Shown: piece after piece, positions 51,429 to 60,679 of the stretch
Numbering within the stretch: position 1 is the first letter of the stretch
How the letters are laid out: every line of letters starts with the position of its first letter
Origin: Thalassovita sp.
Lineage (GTDB): Bacteria > Pseudomonadota > Alphaproteobacteria > Rhodobacterales > Rhodobacteraceae
Direction: 5' to 3'
Assembly: GCA_017792425.1 (NCBI GenBank)
Contig: CP051233.1
Coordinates: 1,088,402 to 1,152,401 of the forward strand
DNA length: 64,000 bases
Position numbers and translations under genes: made by a program
The notes under the pieces: generated by a model
Databases searched by the model: none
What the model was told of the DNA's origin: nothing
The model's input: the letters and a program-made list of their open reading frames with translations, nothing else

Positions 51429-52064
51429 ATGAAGCAGTTAACCATGACGCTCCTGTTTGCCCTGGCCGCCAGCCAAGCGCCTGCGGGGTCTTGGGAAACA
51501 CGCTGTGAAACGCAATCCGTCCCGTACCAGGATCAGGTTCAGGGCGGCAAGCCGGGTGAAATCATCGGCGGTGCGGTAATCGGCGGTGTGCTGGGCAAGG
51601 CAGTGACCGGCAAGAAGGGCGGCGCCGTGGCCGGCGCCATCATCGGCGGCGCCGTGGCCAATGAGGCCAGCAAGAAAACCGTCACCAGGTATAAGGACGT
51701 CGAAACCTGCCGGCAGGTCTTCGTGCCGTCCCAGATCTATGACAGGGCGACCTTGCAGGACACCATCCTGCGCCTGAACGCGGGCGAGCGCATGAACAAG
51801 GAACTGGTCATGGACGTTCAGTACACCATCGGCGTTTCGCCCGACGGGATCTGGGGGCCGCAGTCGGTTCGGGCCTCGAATGCCTACCTGGCCGGCGACA
51901 CCCCCGCCACGCCGCCCGCCGCAACGGACGCCAGCCCGCTCTACTCGCTCATGGTGAATGATGTTGTCGTCGTCAGCTCGTATGATTTGGCCGCGATCGA
52001 CGACATCAAAAGCGGGCTGTTGCGCGCCGGTGTCGAGTCGAAGATCCAGGTCGATATGGAGTAG
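51429..52064 (+). CDS. Glycine-zipper 2TM protein with peptidoglycan-binding-like segment
   Basis: 211 residues from the ATG at 51429, preceded by AGAGGAGG. A signal peptide (MKQLTMTLLFALAASQAPAG) leads to a short Cys-containing region, then a glycine zipper of alternating G-x3-G (IIGGAVIGGVLGKAVTGKKG and on, ~40-75), typical of SlyB/Rick_17kDa-type envelope proteins. Residues ~115-160 (LQDTILRLNAG...VSPDGIWGPQSV) resemble a PG_binding_1 repeat. The last part (PLYSLMVNDVVVVSSYDLAAIDDIKSGL) is unrecognised. Probably an envelope protein in the periplasm or outer membrane. Confidence 0.7.
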   Translation: MKQLTMTLLFALAASQAPAGSWETRCETQSVPYQDQVQGGKPGEIIGGAVIGGVLGKAVTGKKGGAVAGAIIGGAVANEASKKTVTRYKDVETCRQVFVPSQIYDRATLQDTILRLNAGERMNKELVMDVQYTIGVSPDGIWGPQSVRASNAYLAGDTPATPPAATDASPLYSLMVNDVVVVSSYDLAAIDDIKSGLLRAGVESKIQVDME

Positions 52065-52569
52065 TGCGAACTGATCAAGGAAAAGGGAAAGGGCCGCGGC
52101 GGAGCCTGCGCCAGTTCTTTCCCTCTATGAAGCCGGGTCCGTGAAACGCCTTGAGACTACACAGGTTAGGACTCGAAGGGCGATGGCTGCCAAAGGCTAA
52201 GCAAATGGCGGCCGAGCTGGCAAGCTGGTTCGGGATTCATCCGACGATGATCCACTCCTCGAAACGGGCCTCCCCAGGGGGTGCTCTGCCTACCAACTCT
52301 GGACCACCCGAAGCAGGAGTTTTCGGGATTTTGTCACGATAACGGGCTGGTTGCGTCACCGAGAAAGTGTAGCGCGCTCGGGACGTTGTATCCGATGGCG
52401 GGATTGGCAGCGGCTGCCAGCACTCTTTTTCCGTGCTGGATCAATTGTTCCTTCACAACTCTGTCCGACTTAAGTCGGGTGCGTAGGTCTGCGGTGTTCG
52501 GTAAACTCCAATGAGACGACGCATAACCAGGGCCTGTCCCTGTCCAGTTTCGGAAGGATAGTTGGGGCA
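52065..52569. other. Intergenic region with mobile-element debris
   Basis: About 500 bases before the two-component operon. It carries the IS3-type remnant near 52.2 kb; the rest has no recognisable frame. The promoter of the kinase gene is expected near the right end. Confidence 0.45.
52187..52295 (+). pseudogene. IS3-family transposase OrfA remnant
   Basis: The frame reads KAKQMAAELASWFGIHPTMI, then HSSKRASPGGA, matching the HTH core of IS3-type OrfA (AELASxFGVHPTMIxxWKRALLEGA). Only this ~35-residue piece remains; the flanks are degenerate and no terminal inverted repeats were found. Confidence 0.6.
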
Positions 52570-54006
52570 ATGAGCGCATGGACCGGGAAACTGGCGACTT
52601 GGTTGCAGCGTCACGATATTCTCCCCCGCTATCGGGCACGCCCGCTTCACATCCGTTTTGCCTTTGTGGGGGGCATGGTCAGCATCGTCAGCATGGTGAT
52701 CCTGGGCAGCTTCGTAAGCAGCCGAATAGAGTCGAGCGTCGTACGCAATTCCGCGATCTCGGCGGCGATTTACATGGAGAGCTTTATCGCGCCGCTTTCA
52801 CAGGAACTTGTCGCGCAAGACGATCTTTCCCCCGAGAGCCGCGACAGGCTGACCGCGACGCTGGAACAAGGGGCTGTTGCCGAACGGATTTTGTCGGTCA
52901 AGATCTGGAAGGAAGGCGGCTATCTTGCCTATGCAAGCGATCCGGACCTGATCGGGCAGCGTTTTGAACCGACCTCCTCCCTGATCGAGGCTTGGTCCGG
53001 TCGGCTGATCGCGGATTTCGACGATCTGGACCACGCCGAATCCGAGGGCGAGCGGGCCAGCGGTGTACCCCTCGTCGAGGTTTACAATCCGATCCATTCG
53101 ATCAAGACCGGAGAGATAATCGCCGTCGCCGAATTCTATCAGAACGCCCACGAACTTCAGAACGACCTGAGGTCCTCGCGGCTAAGCGCGTGGGCGGTGG
53201 TGGCAGCGGTGGCAAGCTTGACCTTCCTGACGCTGTTCGGGATCGTGCGGGCGGGCAGCCAGACGATCCAGCGCCAGCATGGCGAACTGCGTGACCGGAT
53301 CGACGAGGTGACGCGGGTTTCCAACCAGAATGACCTTCTGCGTCAGCGTATCCAGGGGGCATCGGAACGGGCGGCTGCCCTGAACGAACAGCTTTTGCGG
53401 CGCATCGGCGCCGAGCTGCATGATGGTCCTGCGCAGGCGCTGGCCCTTGCCAACCTGCGGATCGCAAGCCTGAACGGCGGCAGCCCGAGCACGGACCGGG
53501 ACAACGAGGTGCGCGAAATCCACAACGCGCTGGAATCCGCATTGACCGATATCCGCGGCCTGGCGCGGGGGTTGGTTCTTCCTGAATTGGAAGGTCTGTC
53601 CATCCCTCAGGTCATACATCGCGCCGCCGATGCCCACGCAGCCCGAAGCCAGACCGACGTCGCGCTGGAGGGCAGGGACGAGATCGGCCTTGAACGCGCC
53701 GTCGGCCTGCCTCATCTGATTTGCATCTATCGCTTCGTTCAGGAAGGGCTGACCAATGCCTGGCGGCACGCGGCGGGGAACGGCCAAATCGTGACCTGGA
53801 ACCAGGACGGCGACGATCTCTTGGTCACGGTCTGCGACGAAGGGCCGGGGTTTGAGCCCGAGAAAGCCCTTGGCAGGGGGCGGCTTGGCCTTGAAGGGCT
53901 GCGCGAAAGGGTCCAAAGCGCGGGCGGTGAATTTCATGTGCACAGCCGGTCTGGCCACGGCACCTGCCTGACAATGCGACTACCCCTGCCCGGAGCCAGC
54001 GAATGA
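52570..54006 (+). CDS. Sensor histidine kinase, NarX/DegS-like (HisKA_3)
   Basis: 478 residues. TM1 (~25-50), a periplasmic sensor (~50-200), TM2 (~205-230) and a cytoplasmic coiled coil precede the HisKA_3 domain with His284 in GAELHDGPAQALALANLR. The ATPase domain has the N-box-like QEGLTNAWRHA, CDEGPGF and GRLGLEGLRERV. It phosphorylates the LuxR-type regulator encoded next (ATGA overlap). The signal is unknown; the nearby RTX-type gene is a candidate target. Confidence 0.92.
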   Translation: MSAWTGKLATWLQRHDILPRYRARPLHIRFAFVGGMVSIVSMVILGSFVSSRIESSVVRNSAISAAIYMESFIAPLSQELVAQDDLSPESRDRLTATLEQGAVAERILSVKIWKEGGYLAYASDPDLIGQRFEPTSSLIEAWSGRLIADFDDLDHAESEGERASGVPLVEVYNPIHSIKTGEIIAVAEFYQNAHELQNDLRSSRLSAWAVVAAVASLTFLTLFGIVRAGSQTIQRQHGELRDRIDEVTRVSNQNDLLRQRIQGASERAAALNEQLLRRIGAELHDGPAQALALANLRIASLNGGSPSTDRDNEVREIHNALESALTDIRGLARGLVLPELEGLSIPQVIHRAADAHAARSQTDVALEGRDEIGLERAVGLPHLICIYRFVQEGLTNAWRHAAGNGQIVTWNQDGDDLLVTVCDEGPGFEPEKALGRGRLGLEGLRERVQSAGGEFHVHSRSGHGTCLTMRLPLPGASE

Positions 54007-54644
54007 CGATCCGTATCCTGATTGCCGATGACCACCCGCTGTTCCGCGACGGCGTTGCCCGGACCCTCGAAGAAGCAGGCGACATCGACGTGGTCGCCTC
54101 GTGTTCGGACACCGAAGAGGCGCTTGCCGCGGCTGGACAGTACCTTCCGGATATCGCGCTTCTGGACGTGTCCATGCCCGGAGGCGGGATAGAGGCCGCC
54201 CGTCGCATCGGGATCGAATTTCCGGCGGTCCGGGTGATCATGCTGACCGTTTCCGAACAGGACGACGACGTGATGAACGCCCTGAAATGCGGTGCCTCTG
54301 GCTATGTGCTCAAGGGCGTGACCGCCAAAACGCTGGTCGACGCCATTCGCAACGTGCATGCCGGGGAAAGCTATGTTTCGCCCAGCCTGGCCGGGCGGGT
54401 TCTGTCCGCGATGGGGATGGGGGGGGCGCGCCGGGTGCGCGATTCCGATCCGGTTTCGGACCTGACCAAGCGGGAAGAGCAGATCCTGAGGTTTGTCGCC
54501 TTGGGCGCGTCGAACCGTGAAATCGGCGCGGAACTGGGGCTTCAGGAGGCCACGGTAAAGCACTACATGACGAATATCCTGCAAAAGCTGCATGTCCGGA
54601 ACCGTGTCGAAGCAGCGATCCTGGCCCGCGAAAAAGGGATCTGA
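54003..54644 (+). CDS. LuxR/NarL-type response regulator
   Basis: 213 residues. The receiver has DD at 9-10, Asp55 in LLDVSMPGGG, the Thr/Ser in LTVSE and the Lys of VLKGVT. The C-terminal HTH (about 148-213) reads LTKREEQILRFVALGASNREIGAELGLQEATVKHYMTNILQKL, a NarL-type domain. Its start overlaps the kinase stop (ATGA). Confidence 0.94.
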   Translation: MTIRILIADDHPLFRDGVARTLEEAGDIDVVASCSDTEEALAAAGQYLPDIALLDVSMPGGGIEAARRIGIEFPAVRVIMLTVSEQDDDVMNALKCGASGYVLKGVTAKTLVDAIRNVHAGESYVSPSLAGRVLSAMGMGGARRVRDSDPVSDLTKREEQILRFVALGASNREIGAELGLQEATVKHYMTNILQKLHVRNRVEAAILAREKGI

Positions 54645-54773
54645 GCTTTCTGCCCTTTGCCGACCCTGAAACCGGGTTCCAGACGGCCTGCCTGACTGCC
54701 TTCAGCTTGGCCGGTATCACGATCTCCGCACCGCATCGCATTCTGTGCCCCGGGTCTGGCTGTCGGATCGGTG

Positions 54774-54797
54774 TTTTTCCGACCTTGGTCGGAAAAA
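54774..54797. promoter_or_regulatory. Perfect 11-base palindrome upstream of the RTX-type gene
   Basis: TTTTTCCGACC-TT-GGTCGGAAAAA. The T-run is on the left and the A-run on the right of the dyad on both strands, the reverse of a terminator. This favours a protein-binding site about 75 bases before the RTX-type start. Confidence 0.5.
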
Positions 54798-54872
54798 TGA
54801 CCAGACTATCGCGGGAAGTGCGCGCCCCGGCATTGATCTACGGATGTTTCAGATCTGCTAGGAGGCATGCAA

Positions 54873-55928
54873 ATGGATATTTTTTCAATCGAGGTCTTTG
54901 ACAACCATATCAAGATCGAATTCGTCGACGGCTCTGTTGAGGAAATCGACGGCGGGCAGTACGAGGCAAAGGACGCGGACGGCAAGACGCAGCAAGAACG
55001 GGTGGCAACACAGGCAGATTTCGATCGTCTGGCCGCGCTCGGGGCGGAATTCGAGGCAAATCTACCCCCGATCGAGGCCGAGGTGATCGAGGTGACGAAC
55101 CTGGCCGGTGTTCTGGAGGTGAAATATGCCGACGGCACCAAGGAAGAAATCGAGAACGGTGTCTACGAACGCAAGAATTCGGACAACGACACCATTGTCG
55201 AACGCGCGGCGGACCAGACCGACATCGACCGCCTGACGGCCCTGATTGACGGTCCGGGCGCCCCCGGCGGGGACGACGGCACCCCGGACCAGGGCCCAGG
55301 CGACGCGCCGGGGACCGGTACGCCGGGCGATGACGACGGCACGCCGGACCAGGGTTCGGGCGACGCGCCGGGGACGGCTACGGTTCCGGGCGGGGGTCAA
55401 TCCGGTGTTCAAAGTGGTGGCGCCGGGGATGACACTCTGACAGGCGGTGACGGCAAGGACAAGATTCGCGTCGGTGCCGGGGATGACGAGATCGACGGCG
55501 CGGACGGAAACGATCGCTTGCTTGGCCAGAAAGGAAATGACACCCTGTCTGGCGGCAATGGCAACGATCGGCTGAAGGGCCATTCCGGTGATGACTCTCT
55601 GGACGGCGGTGATGGCAACGATCGGCTGAAGGGCAACGGTGGCGACGACACTCTGGATGGCGGCAACGGAAGTGACCACTACCACGGTGGCCAGGGTGCG
55701 GATGTGTTCATCTTCGCGCCGGACGGCGCGGTCGACAAGATCCATGACTACGAGGATGGCATCGACCTGATCGACGTTTCGGCCTACGGGTTCTCGGGCG
55801 TAGCGGACTTCCTGTCGACGGCGACAGAGGAAGGCGGCGATGTCTACATCGAACTGGCTGCCGGAGATGTCCTGATCATCGACGACACGAGCCTGGTCTC
55901 GCTCGGGACAGAAGATTTCCTGCTTTGA
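54873..55928 (+). CDS. RTX-type protein with duplicated N-terminal domain
   Basis: 351 residues from the second ATG (54873), seven bases after AGGAGG; the ATG at 54867 is too close to it. Residues ~1-55 and ~70-125 are an internal duplication (compare IEFVDGSVEEIDGGQYEAKD with VKYADGTKEEIENGVYERKN, each ending in DRLTAL/DRLAAL). A linker repeats DGTPDQGxGDAPGT twice. Residues ~185-275 hold RTX nonapeptides (GGDGKD, GNDRLLGQKGND, GGNGNDRLKG) and the C-terminus (GADVFIFAPDGAVDKIHDYEDGIDLIDVS) is the usual hemolysin-type ending used as type I secretion signal. No signal peptide, so probably secreted by type I. Confidence 0.85.
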   Translation: MDIFSIEVFDNHIKIEFVDGSVEEIDGGQYEAKDADGKTQQERVATQADFDRLAALGAEFEANLPPIEAEVIEVTNLAGVLEVKYADGTKEEIENGVYERKNSDNDTIVERAADQTDIDRLTALIDGPGAPGGDDGTPDQGPGDAPGTGTPGDDDGTPDQGSGDAPGTATVPGGGQSGVQSGGAGDDTLTGGDGKDKIRVGAGDDEIDGADGNDRLLGQKGNDTLSGGNGNDRLKGHSGDDSLDGGDGNDRLKGNGGDDTLDGGNGSDHYHGGQGADVFIFAPDGAVDKIHDYEDGIDLIDVSAYGFSGVADFLSTATEEGGDVYIELAAGDVLIIDDTSLVSLGTEDFLL

Positions 55929-55972
55929 GCAGGTTAGAGGCAAGCGGACGGAAATATCGTCCAGGGAAATGA

Positions 55973-56007
55973 AACAAAGGGCAGCCTAATGGCTGCTCTT
56001 CTTTGTT
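55973..56007 (+). terminator. Intrinsic terminator of the RTX-type gene
   Basis: AACAAAGGGCAGCC pairs with GGCTGCTCTTCTTTGTT around a TAAT loop, with a T-rich 3' arm. It is about 45 bases after the stop. Confidence 0.75.
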
Positions 56008-56098
56008 GCGGAAACTGGGGCCTCCCTAGGGGCACTCGCCAGCCGACCGCAAACCCTCTCTCCATCAGAGAAAGACAATCACGAGCTATGCGAGAAAG

Positions 56099-56173
56099 TG
56101 GCTGGGGTGGTAGGATTCGAACCTACGGTACGCGGTACCAAAAACCGTTGCCTTACCACTTGGCTACACCCCA
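56099..56173 (-). tRNA. tRNA-Gln (anticodon UUG)
   Basis: 75 nt on the minus strand. Acceptor TGGGGTG/CACCCCA, discriminator G and encoded CCA. The anticodon loop TTTTGGT gives UUG. The T-arm has GGTTCGAATCC. Confidence 0.95.
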
Positions 56174-56367
56174 ACGGTGAGGGCGTAGATACTGCGGTCG
56201 TTTGGCGGGCGCAAGCCCTGAATCGCGAAAAATCCGGCGGGTCAGAGAGAAATCCGGGGCCGCGGTTTGCGGTTGCAAATGCGGGGTTTGGGACGCGCGT
56301 GTGTGACGCTTGCGACCGTCAATGGCGCGCAAGCTGAAAGGTCCGCGCCCGCCGCGCCCGAGTCGGG

Positions 56368-56865
56368 TCAGTCGCGAATCTCATCCGGGGCCACGCCCCA
56401 CAGCGATGCCTTGCGGGCCCAACCGCGATAGCCCCCGGCGGACAGGCGGCACCAGTCCGCGCTGCAATCCTCCAGCCGGGCGATGACGCCCATTTCAAGC
56501 CGCGCTTTCACCGGGGCGGCCGGGTCGGGCCGGGCGAACAGGTCCAGCAGGTCCTGGTCCACGATCACCGTGCGTGCGCCGGACAGCAGCGAATAATGCA
56601 CCCAGCCGCCCGCGCCGTCGCGGTCGCGCACCCGGCGCCAGTGTTCGTATTCGGCGGTGATTTCCACCGGCATGTCCTTGCGCGTGAACACCCAGTCGAT
56701 GCGGTGGGTCAGGCCGGGGCCGCGGCGGACGTTGGCCTCGGATGTCTTGACGGAAACAAAGCGGGGAATCGGCAGGTTGGTCACCTGTCCACGCTCTTTG
56801 GCGGCGGCGGGGCCCGCCAGCAGGATGCCGCACAGTGCGGCCCGAAAAAGTTTCGTTATCATCAT
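56368..56865 (-). CDS. Exported SH3-domain protein
   Basis: 165 residues from the ATG at 56865 (a second Met follows at once). The signal peptide is MMITKLFRAALCGILLAGPAAA. Two bacterial SH3-like modules follow: SVKTSEANVRRGPGLTHRIDWVF...WVHYSLL (about 35-95) and a second with ARLEMGVIARLEDCSADWCRLSAGGYRGWARK (~115-155). Such proteins bind peptidoglycan or other envelope polymers. It is divergent from the D-2-hydroxyacid dehydrogenase gene. Confidence 0.8.
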   Translation of the reverse strand: MMITKLFRAALCGILLAGPAAAKERGQVTNLPIPRFVSVKTSEANVRRGPGLTHRIDWVFTRKDMPVEITAEYEHWRRVRDRDGAGGWVHYSLLSGARTVIVDQDLLDLFARPDPAAPVKARLEMGVIARLEDCSADWCRLSAGGYRGWARKASLWGVAPDEIRD

Positions 56866-56974
56866 GTTGCCCGTTGATTGCCCGGAATTTTTCGCGCGGG
56901 GTTCTTGTGCCTCGGCCTTACATCGGCCACTCTGCCATCCAAGCGCGCCGTTTGAAAGAATTGGGAGGGCCGAA

Positions 56975-57961
56975 ATGGCATCTGAACGCCTGAGTGTTGT
57001 TGTTACGCGACGCTTGCCGGATGTGGTGGAAACGCGGCTGAAAGAGCTGTTCGACGTCAAGCTGCGCGAGGATGACGCCCCGATGAGCCGGGGCGAACTG
57101 GTGGACGCGGTGCAGGACTGCGACGTGCTGGTGCCGACGCTGACCGACCAGATCGACGCCGGGCTGATCGGACAGGCGAGCGACCGGCTGCGGCTGATCG
57201 CGAACTACGGCGCGGGGGTCGATCATATCGACGTGCATACCGCCCGGCAGCGCGGGATCCTGGTGTCCAACACCCCCGGCGTTGTGACTGACGACACCGC
57301 CGACATGACGATGGCGCTGATGCTGGCGGTGACCCGGCGCATCCCGCAGGGGCTGGCGGTGATGAAATCCGGCGCGTGGCAAGGTTGGTCGCCGACGGCG
57401 AACCTGGGTGGCCGGATCGGCGGGCGACGTCTGGGTATCCTGGGCATGGGCCGGATCGGCCAGGCCGTGGCGCGCCGCGCCCGCGCTTTCGGGATGCAGG
57501 TGCATTACCACAACCGCAAACGCCTGCGGCCCGAGGTCGAACAGGCGCTAGAGGCCACCTATTGGGAAAGCCTGGACCAGATGGTGGCGCGGATGGACGT
57601 GATTTCCATCAACTGCCCGCATACCCCGTCCACCTTTCACCTGATGAACGCCCGGCGGCTGGGCCTGATGAAACCGTCCGCAGTGATCGTGAACACCTCG
57701 CGCGGCGAGGTGATCGACGAAAACGCCCTGACCCGGATGCTGGCCGCGAATGAAATCGCCGGGGCCGGTCTGGACGTCTATGAACGCGGGGCCGAGGCGA
57801 ACCCGAAGCTGCGCGAACTGCCGAACGTGGTGATGCTGCCGCACATGGGCTCGGCCACCATCGAAGGCCGGGTCGAAATGGGTGAAAAGGTGATCATCAA
57901 CATCAAGACCTTCGCCGACGGTCACCGCCCGCCGGACCAGGTGGTGCCCGCGATGCTGTAA
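56975..57961 (+). CDS. D-2-hydroxyacid dehydrogenase (glyoxylate/hydroxypyruvate reductase-like)
   Basis: 328 residues from the ATG at 56975 with GGGAGGG upstream. NAD-binding GILGMGRIGQAVA (~155), catalytic Arg in NTSRGEVIDE (~237), Glu near 266 and His in MLPHMGSAT (~287). The ANYGAGVDHIDV and SNTPGVVTDDTAD blocks are typical of the GyaR/GRHPR group that reduces glyoxylate or hydroxypyruvate. Substrate not certain. Confidence 0.9.
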   Translation: MASERLSVVVTRRLPDVVETRLKELFDVKLREDDAPMSRGELVDAVQDCDVLVPTLTDQIDAGLIGQASDRLRLIANYGAGVDHIDVHTARQRGILVSNTPGVVTDDTADMTMALMLAVTRRIPQGLAVMKSGAWQGWSPTANLGGRIGGRRLGILGMGRIGQAVARRARAFGMQVHYHNRKRLRPEVEQALEATYWESLDQMVARMDVISINCPHTPSTFHLMNARRLGLMKPSAVIVNTSRGEVIDENALTRMLAANEIAGAGLDVYERGAEANPKLRELPNVVMLPHMGSATIEGRVEMGEKVIINIKTFADGHRPPDQVVPAML

Positions 57962-57990
57962 ACGCCGCGTTGACAGAAAGGAACAGGCCC

Positions 57991-59769
57991 ATGAAACACA
58001 TGCTGCATGCCGTTTTCATGGGCCTTTTTCTTGGCCTGCCAGCAGTGGCCGAACAGGCTGCCGACCGGGTCGCCCCGGAACTGGGCGGGGCAGGGGTTCA
58101 GGCGCTGTCCCCCGCCGTTCAGACCGCGCAACAGGCCAAGGCCGCGGGGCAGCCGGTGCTGGCGGATCACTGGATGATCACCGCCGCAAATCCCTATGCG
58201 GTGCAGGCCGGGGCGCGGGTGCTGCGCGCGGGCGGCACCGCCGCCGACGCCGCCATTGCCGTGCAACTGGTGCTGGGATTGGTCGAACCGCAGTCCTCGG
58301 GTTTGGGGGGCGGGGCCTTCGTGGTGTGGTACGATGCGGCCAGCGGCGCGCTGACCACGCTGGACGGGCGCGAAACCGCGCCGCTGCAGGCTACGCCCCG
58401 GCTGTTCCAGGACGCGGCGGGCGAGCCGCTGAAATTCTTCGACGCGGTGGTGGGCGGTCTGTCTGTCGGCACCCCCGGCACCCCCGCGCTGCTGGCTGAC
58501 CTGCACCGCAAATGGGGCCGCCTGACATGGCCCAGCCTGTTCGACGAGGCGATCACCCTGTCGCGCGACGGCTTTACCGTGTCGGACCGCATGGCCGGCT
58601 CTGTTTCCGCCGATGCCGACCGGCTGGCCCGTTTTCCGGCCACGGCCGCCTATTTCCTGCCCGGCGGCCAGCCGCTGCAGGCGGGCCAGACCCTGACCAA
58701 CCCGGCCTATGCCGACACGCTGGCCCTCCTGCGCGATCACGGGGCGGGGGCGTTCTATGCCGGGCCTGTCGCCGATGACATCGTGCAGACCGTGCGCACC
58801 GCCCCCGGCAATCCCGGTGTCCTCAGCGCGCTGGACATGGCGATCTATCGCCCCAGGGAACGCCCCGCCACCTGCGCCCCTTACAAGGCGTTGCAGGTCT
58901 GCGGCATGGGGCCGCCGTCCTCGGGCGCGCTGACCGTAGGGCAGATCCTGGGGATGCTGCAGCACCACGACCTGTCCGCAGGCCCGGATGATCCGCAGGT
59001 GCTGCGTCTGATCGGCGACGCCAGCCGGCTGGCCTTTGCCGACCGCGCGCGTTTCATGGCCGACAGCGACTATGTCCCCATGCCGACGCAGGGCCTGCTG
59101 GACCCGGCCTATCTGAAGGACCGCGCGGCCCTGCTGAACGGCGACCGCCTGAAGGACACGGAACCAGGCAACCCCGGTTTCGACCATTCCCGCAACTGGG
59201 CCGACGATCAGGCGCTGGAACTGCCCTCGACCTCGCATATCTCGATCGTGGACCAGTACGGCAACGCCCTGTCCATGACCACGACCATCGAAAACGGCTT
59301 CGGGTCGCGCCTGTTCGTGCGCGGCTTCCTGCTGAACAACGAGTTGACGGATTTTTCGTTCCGCTCGCATCAGGGCGGGGTGCCCATCGCCAACCGGGTA
59401 GAGCCGGGCAAACGTCCCCGGTCGTCCATGTCCCCCACCATCGTGATGCAGGACGGGCGGCCGGTTCTGGTGGTCGGCAGCCCCGGCGGCAGCCTGATCA
59501 TCGGCTACGTGGCCGGGGCGATCCTGTCCTGGGCCGAATGGGGGCTGGACGTGCAGCAGGCCGTCAGCCGCCCGCACCGGATCAATCGCTTTGGCCGCTA
59601 TGACATCGAACCGGGGGCAGGGGCCGATCACACCGCCCGCGCGCTGGAAACCCTGGGCTATCCGGTCAAGATCACTGACATGACCTCGGGTCTTGGGATG
59701 ATCCAGATCGGCCCGCGCCTGTCAGGCGGGGCCGATCCGCGCCGCGAAGGGATCGTGCTGGGCGACTAG
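57991..59769 (+). CDS. ggt: Gamma-glutamyltransferase
   Basis: 592 residues from the ATG at 57991, with a signal peptide (HAVFMGLFLGLPAVA). This N-terminal-nucleophile hydrolase is cleaved autocatalytically at Thr414 (PSTSHISIVD), giving two subunits. Conserved substrate residues appear in LDGRETAP, NGFGSR, RPRSSMSPTIV and GSPGGSLIIGYV. It hydrolyses or transfers the gamma-glutamyl group of glutathione in the periplasm. It follows the hydroxyacid dehydrogenase gene by 29 bases and may share its transcript. Confidence 0.93.
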   Translation: MKHMLHAVFMGLFLGLPAVAEQAADRVAPELGGAGVQALSPAVQTAQQAKAAGQPVLADHWMITAANPYAVQAGARVLRAGGTAADAAIAVQLVLGLVEPQSSGLGGGAFVVWYDAASGALTTLDGRETAPLQATPRLFQDAAGEPLKFFDAVVGGLSVGTPGTPALLADLHRKWGRLTWPSLFDEAITLSRDGFTVSDRMAGSVSADADRLARFPATAAYFLPGGQPLQAGQTLTNPAYADTLALLRDHGAGAFYAGPVADDIVQTVRTAPGNPGVLSALDMAIYRPRERPATCAPYKALQVCGMGPPSSGALTVGQILGMLQHHDLSAGPDDPQVLRLIGDASRLAFADRARFMADSDYVPMPTQGLLDPAYLKDRAALLNGDRLKDTEPGNPGFDHSRNWADDQALELPSTSHISIVDQYGNALSMTTTIENGFGSRLFVRGFLLNNELTDFSFRSHQGGVPIANRVEPGKRPRSSMSPTIVMQDGRPVLVVGSPGGSLIIGYVAGAILSWAEWGLDVQQAVSRPHRINRFGRYDIEPGAGADHTARALETLGYPVKITDMTSGLGMIQIGPRLSGGADPRREGIVLGD

Positions 59770-59770
59770 C

Positions 59771-60679
59771 TCAGCCGTGCTTGATGAACGTGCCAGTCTG
59801 CAACTCGCGGAAGGCCTGGCGCAATTCGTCCTGCGTGTTCATCACGATCGGGCCATGCCAGGCCACGGGTTCCTGGATCGGGCGGCCCGTCATCAGCAGG
59901 AACCGGATGCCTTCATCGCCCGCCTGAACCGTGATCTCGTCGCCAGACCCGAATCGCACCAGCGTCCGGTTGCCGGTCATGTCGCGGATGTTCAGCTCCT
60001 GCCCGCGATATTCCTTTTCCACCTTGATCCCCACCGGATCGCTGGCATCGCGGAACGTGCCAGACCCGGCAAAGACATAGGCCAGCGCGTTGGATCGCGT
60101 GTCCACCGGCAGCACCTTGCGCCGCCCGGCGGGGACAGAGACATCCAGCAGCATCGGGTTGGCCGCGATCCCGTCCACCGGGCCTTTCTTGCCCCAGAAC
60201 GATCCGATGATCACCTTGACCGTGGTGCCGTCATCGTCACCTTCAATCGGGATATCCGCCCCGGTGATGTCCTGATAGCGCGGCGCGGTCATCTTCAACG
60301 CCGAAGGCAGATTCGCCCACAGTTGAAACCCGTGCATCCGGCCCAATTGGTCGCCCGCCGGCATTTCCTGATGCACGATCCCTGACCCGGCGGTCATCCA
60401 TTGTACGGACCCCGGCCCCAGCAGCCCCTTGTTGCCCAGGCTGTCGGAATGTTCGACCTGGCCTTCCAGTACATAGGTGATGGTCTCGATCCCGCGGTGC
60501 GGGTGCCAGGGGAATCCCTTGGAATAGAACCGGGGATCGTCATTTCGGAAATCGTCCATCATCAGGAACGGGTCGGTCAGCGACGGATCGTCGAACCCGA
60601 ACACGCGATGCAGGTGAACGCCCGCCCCTTCCATCGTCGGCTGGGCAAGGCTGGTGGCGGCAACAGGTCTGAAGGTCAT
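59771..60679 (-). CDS. Pirin-family protein
   Basis: 302 residues. The N-terminal cupin has the metal ligands in WHPHRGIETITYVLEGQVEHSD and GIVHQEMP, with MTAGSG between them; the C-terminal cupin is the usual pirin_C domain. Pirins are Fe-binding cupins, some with quercetin dioxygenase activity; the true role is unknown. It converges on ggt with one base between stops. Confidence 0.92.
   Translation of the reverse strand: MTFRPVAATSLAQPTMEGAGVHLHRVFGFDDPSLTDPFLMMDDFRNDDPRFYSKGFPWHPHRGIETITYVLEGQVEHSDSLGNKGLLGPGSVQWMTAGSGIVHQEMPAGDQLGRMHGFQLWANLPSALKMTAPRYQDITGADIPIEGDDDGTTVKVIIGSFWGKKGPVDGIAANPMLLDVSVPAGRRKVLPVDTRSNALAYVFAGSGTFRDASDPVGIKVEKEYRGQELNIRDMTGNRTLVRFGSGDEITVQAGDEGIRFLLMTGRPIQEPVAWHGPIVMNTQDELRQAFRELQTGTFIKHG

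Noticed and set aside
52334..52639. A 101-residue minus-strand frame upstream of the sensor kinase
   Set aside because: It overlaps the start of the kinase gene and has no recognisable feature.
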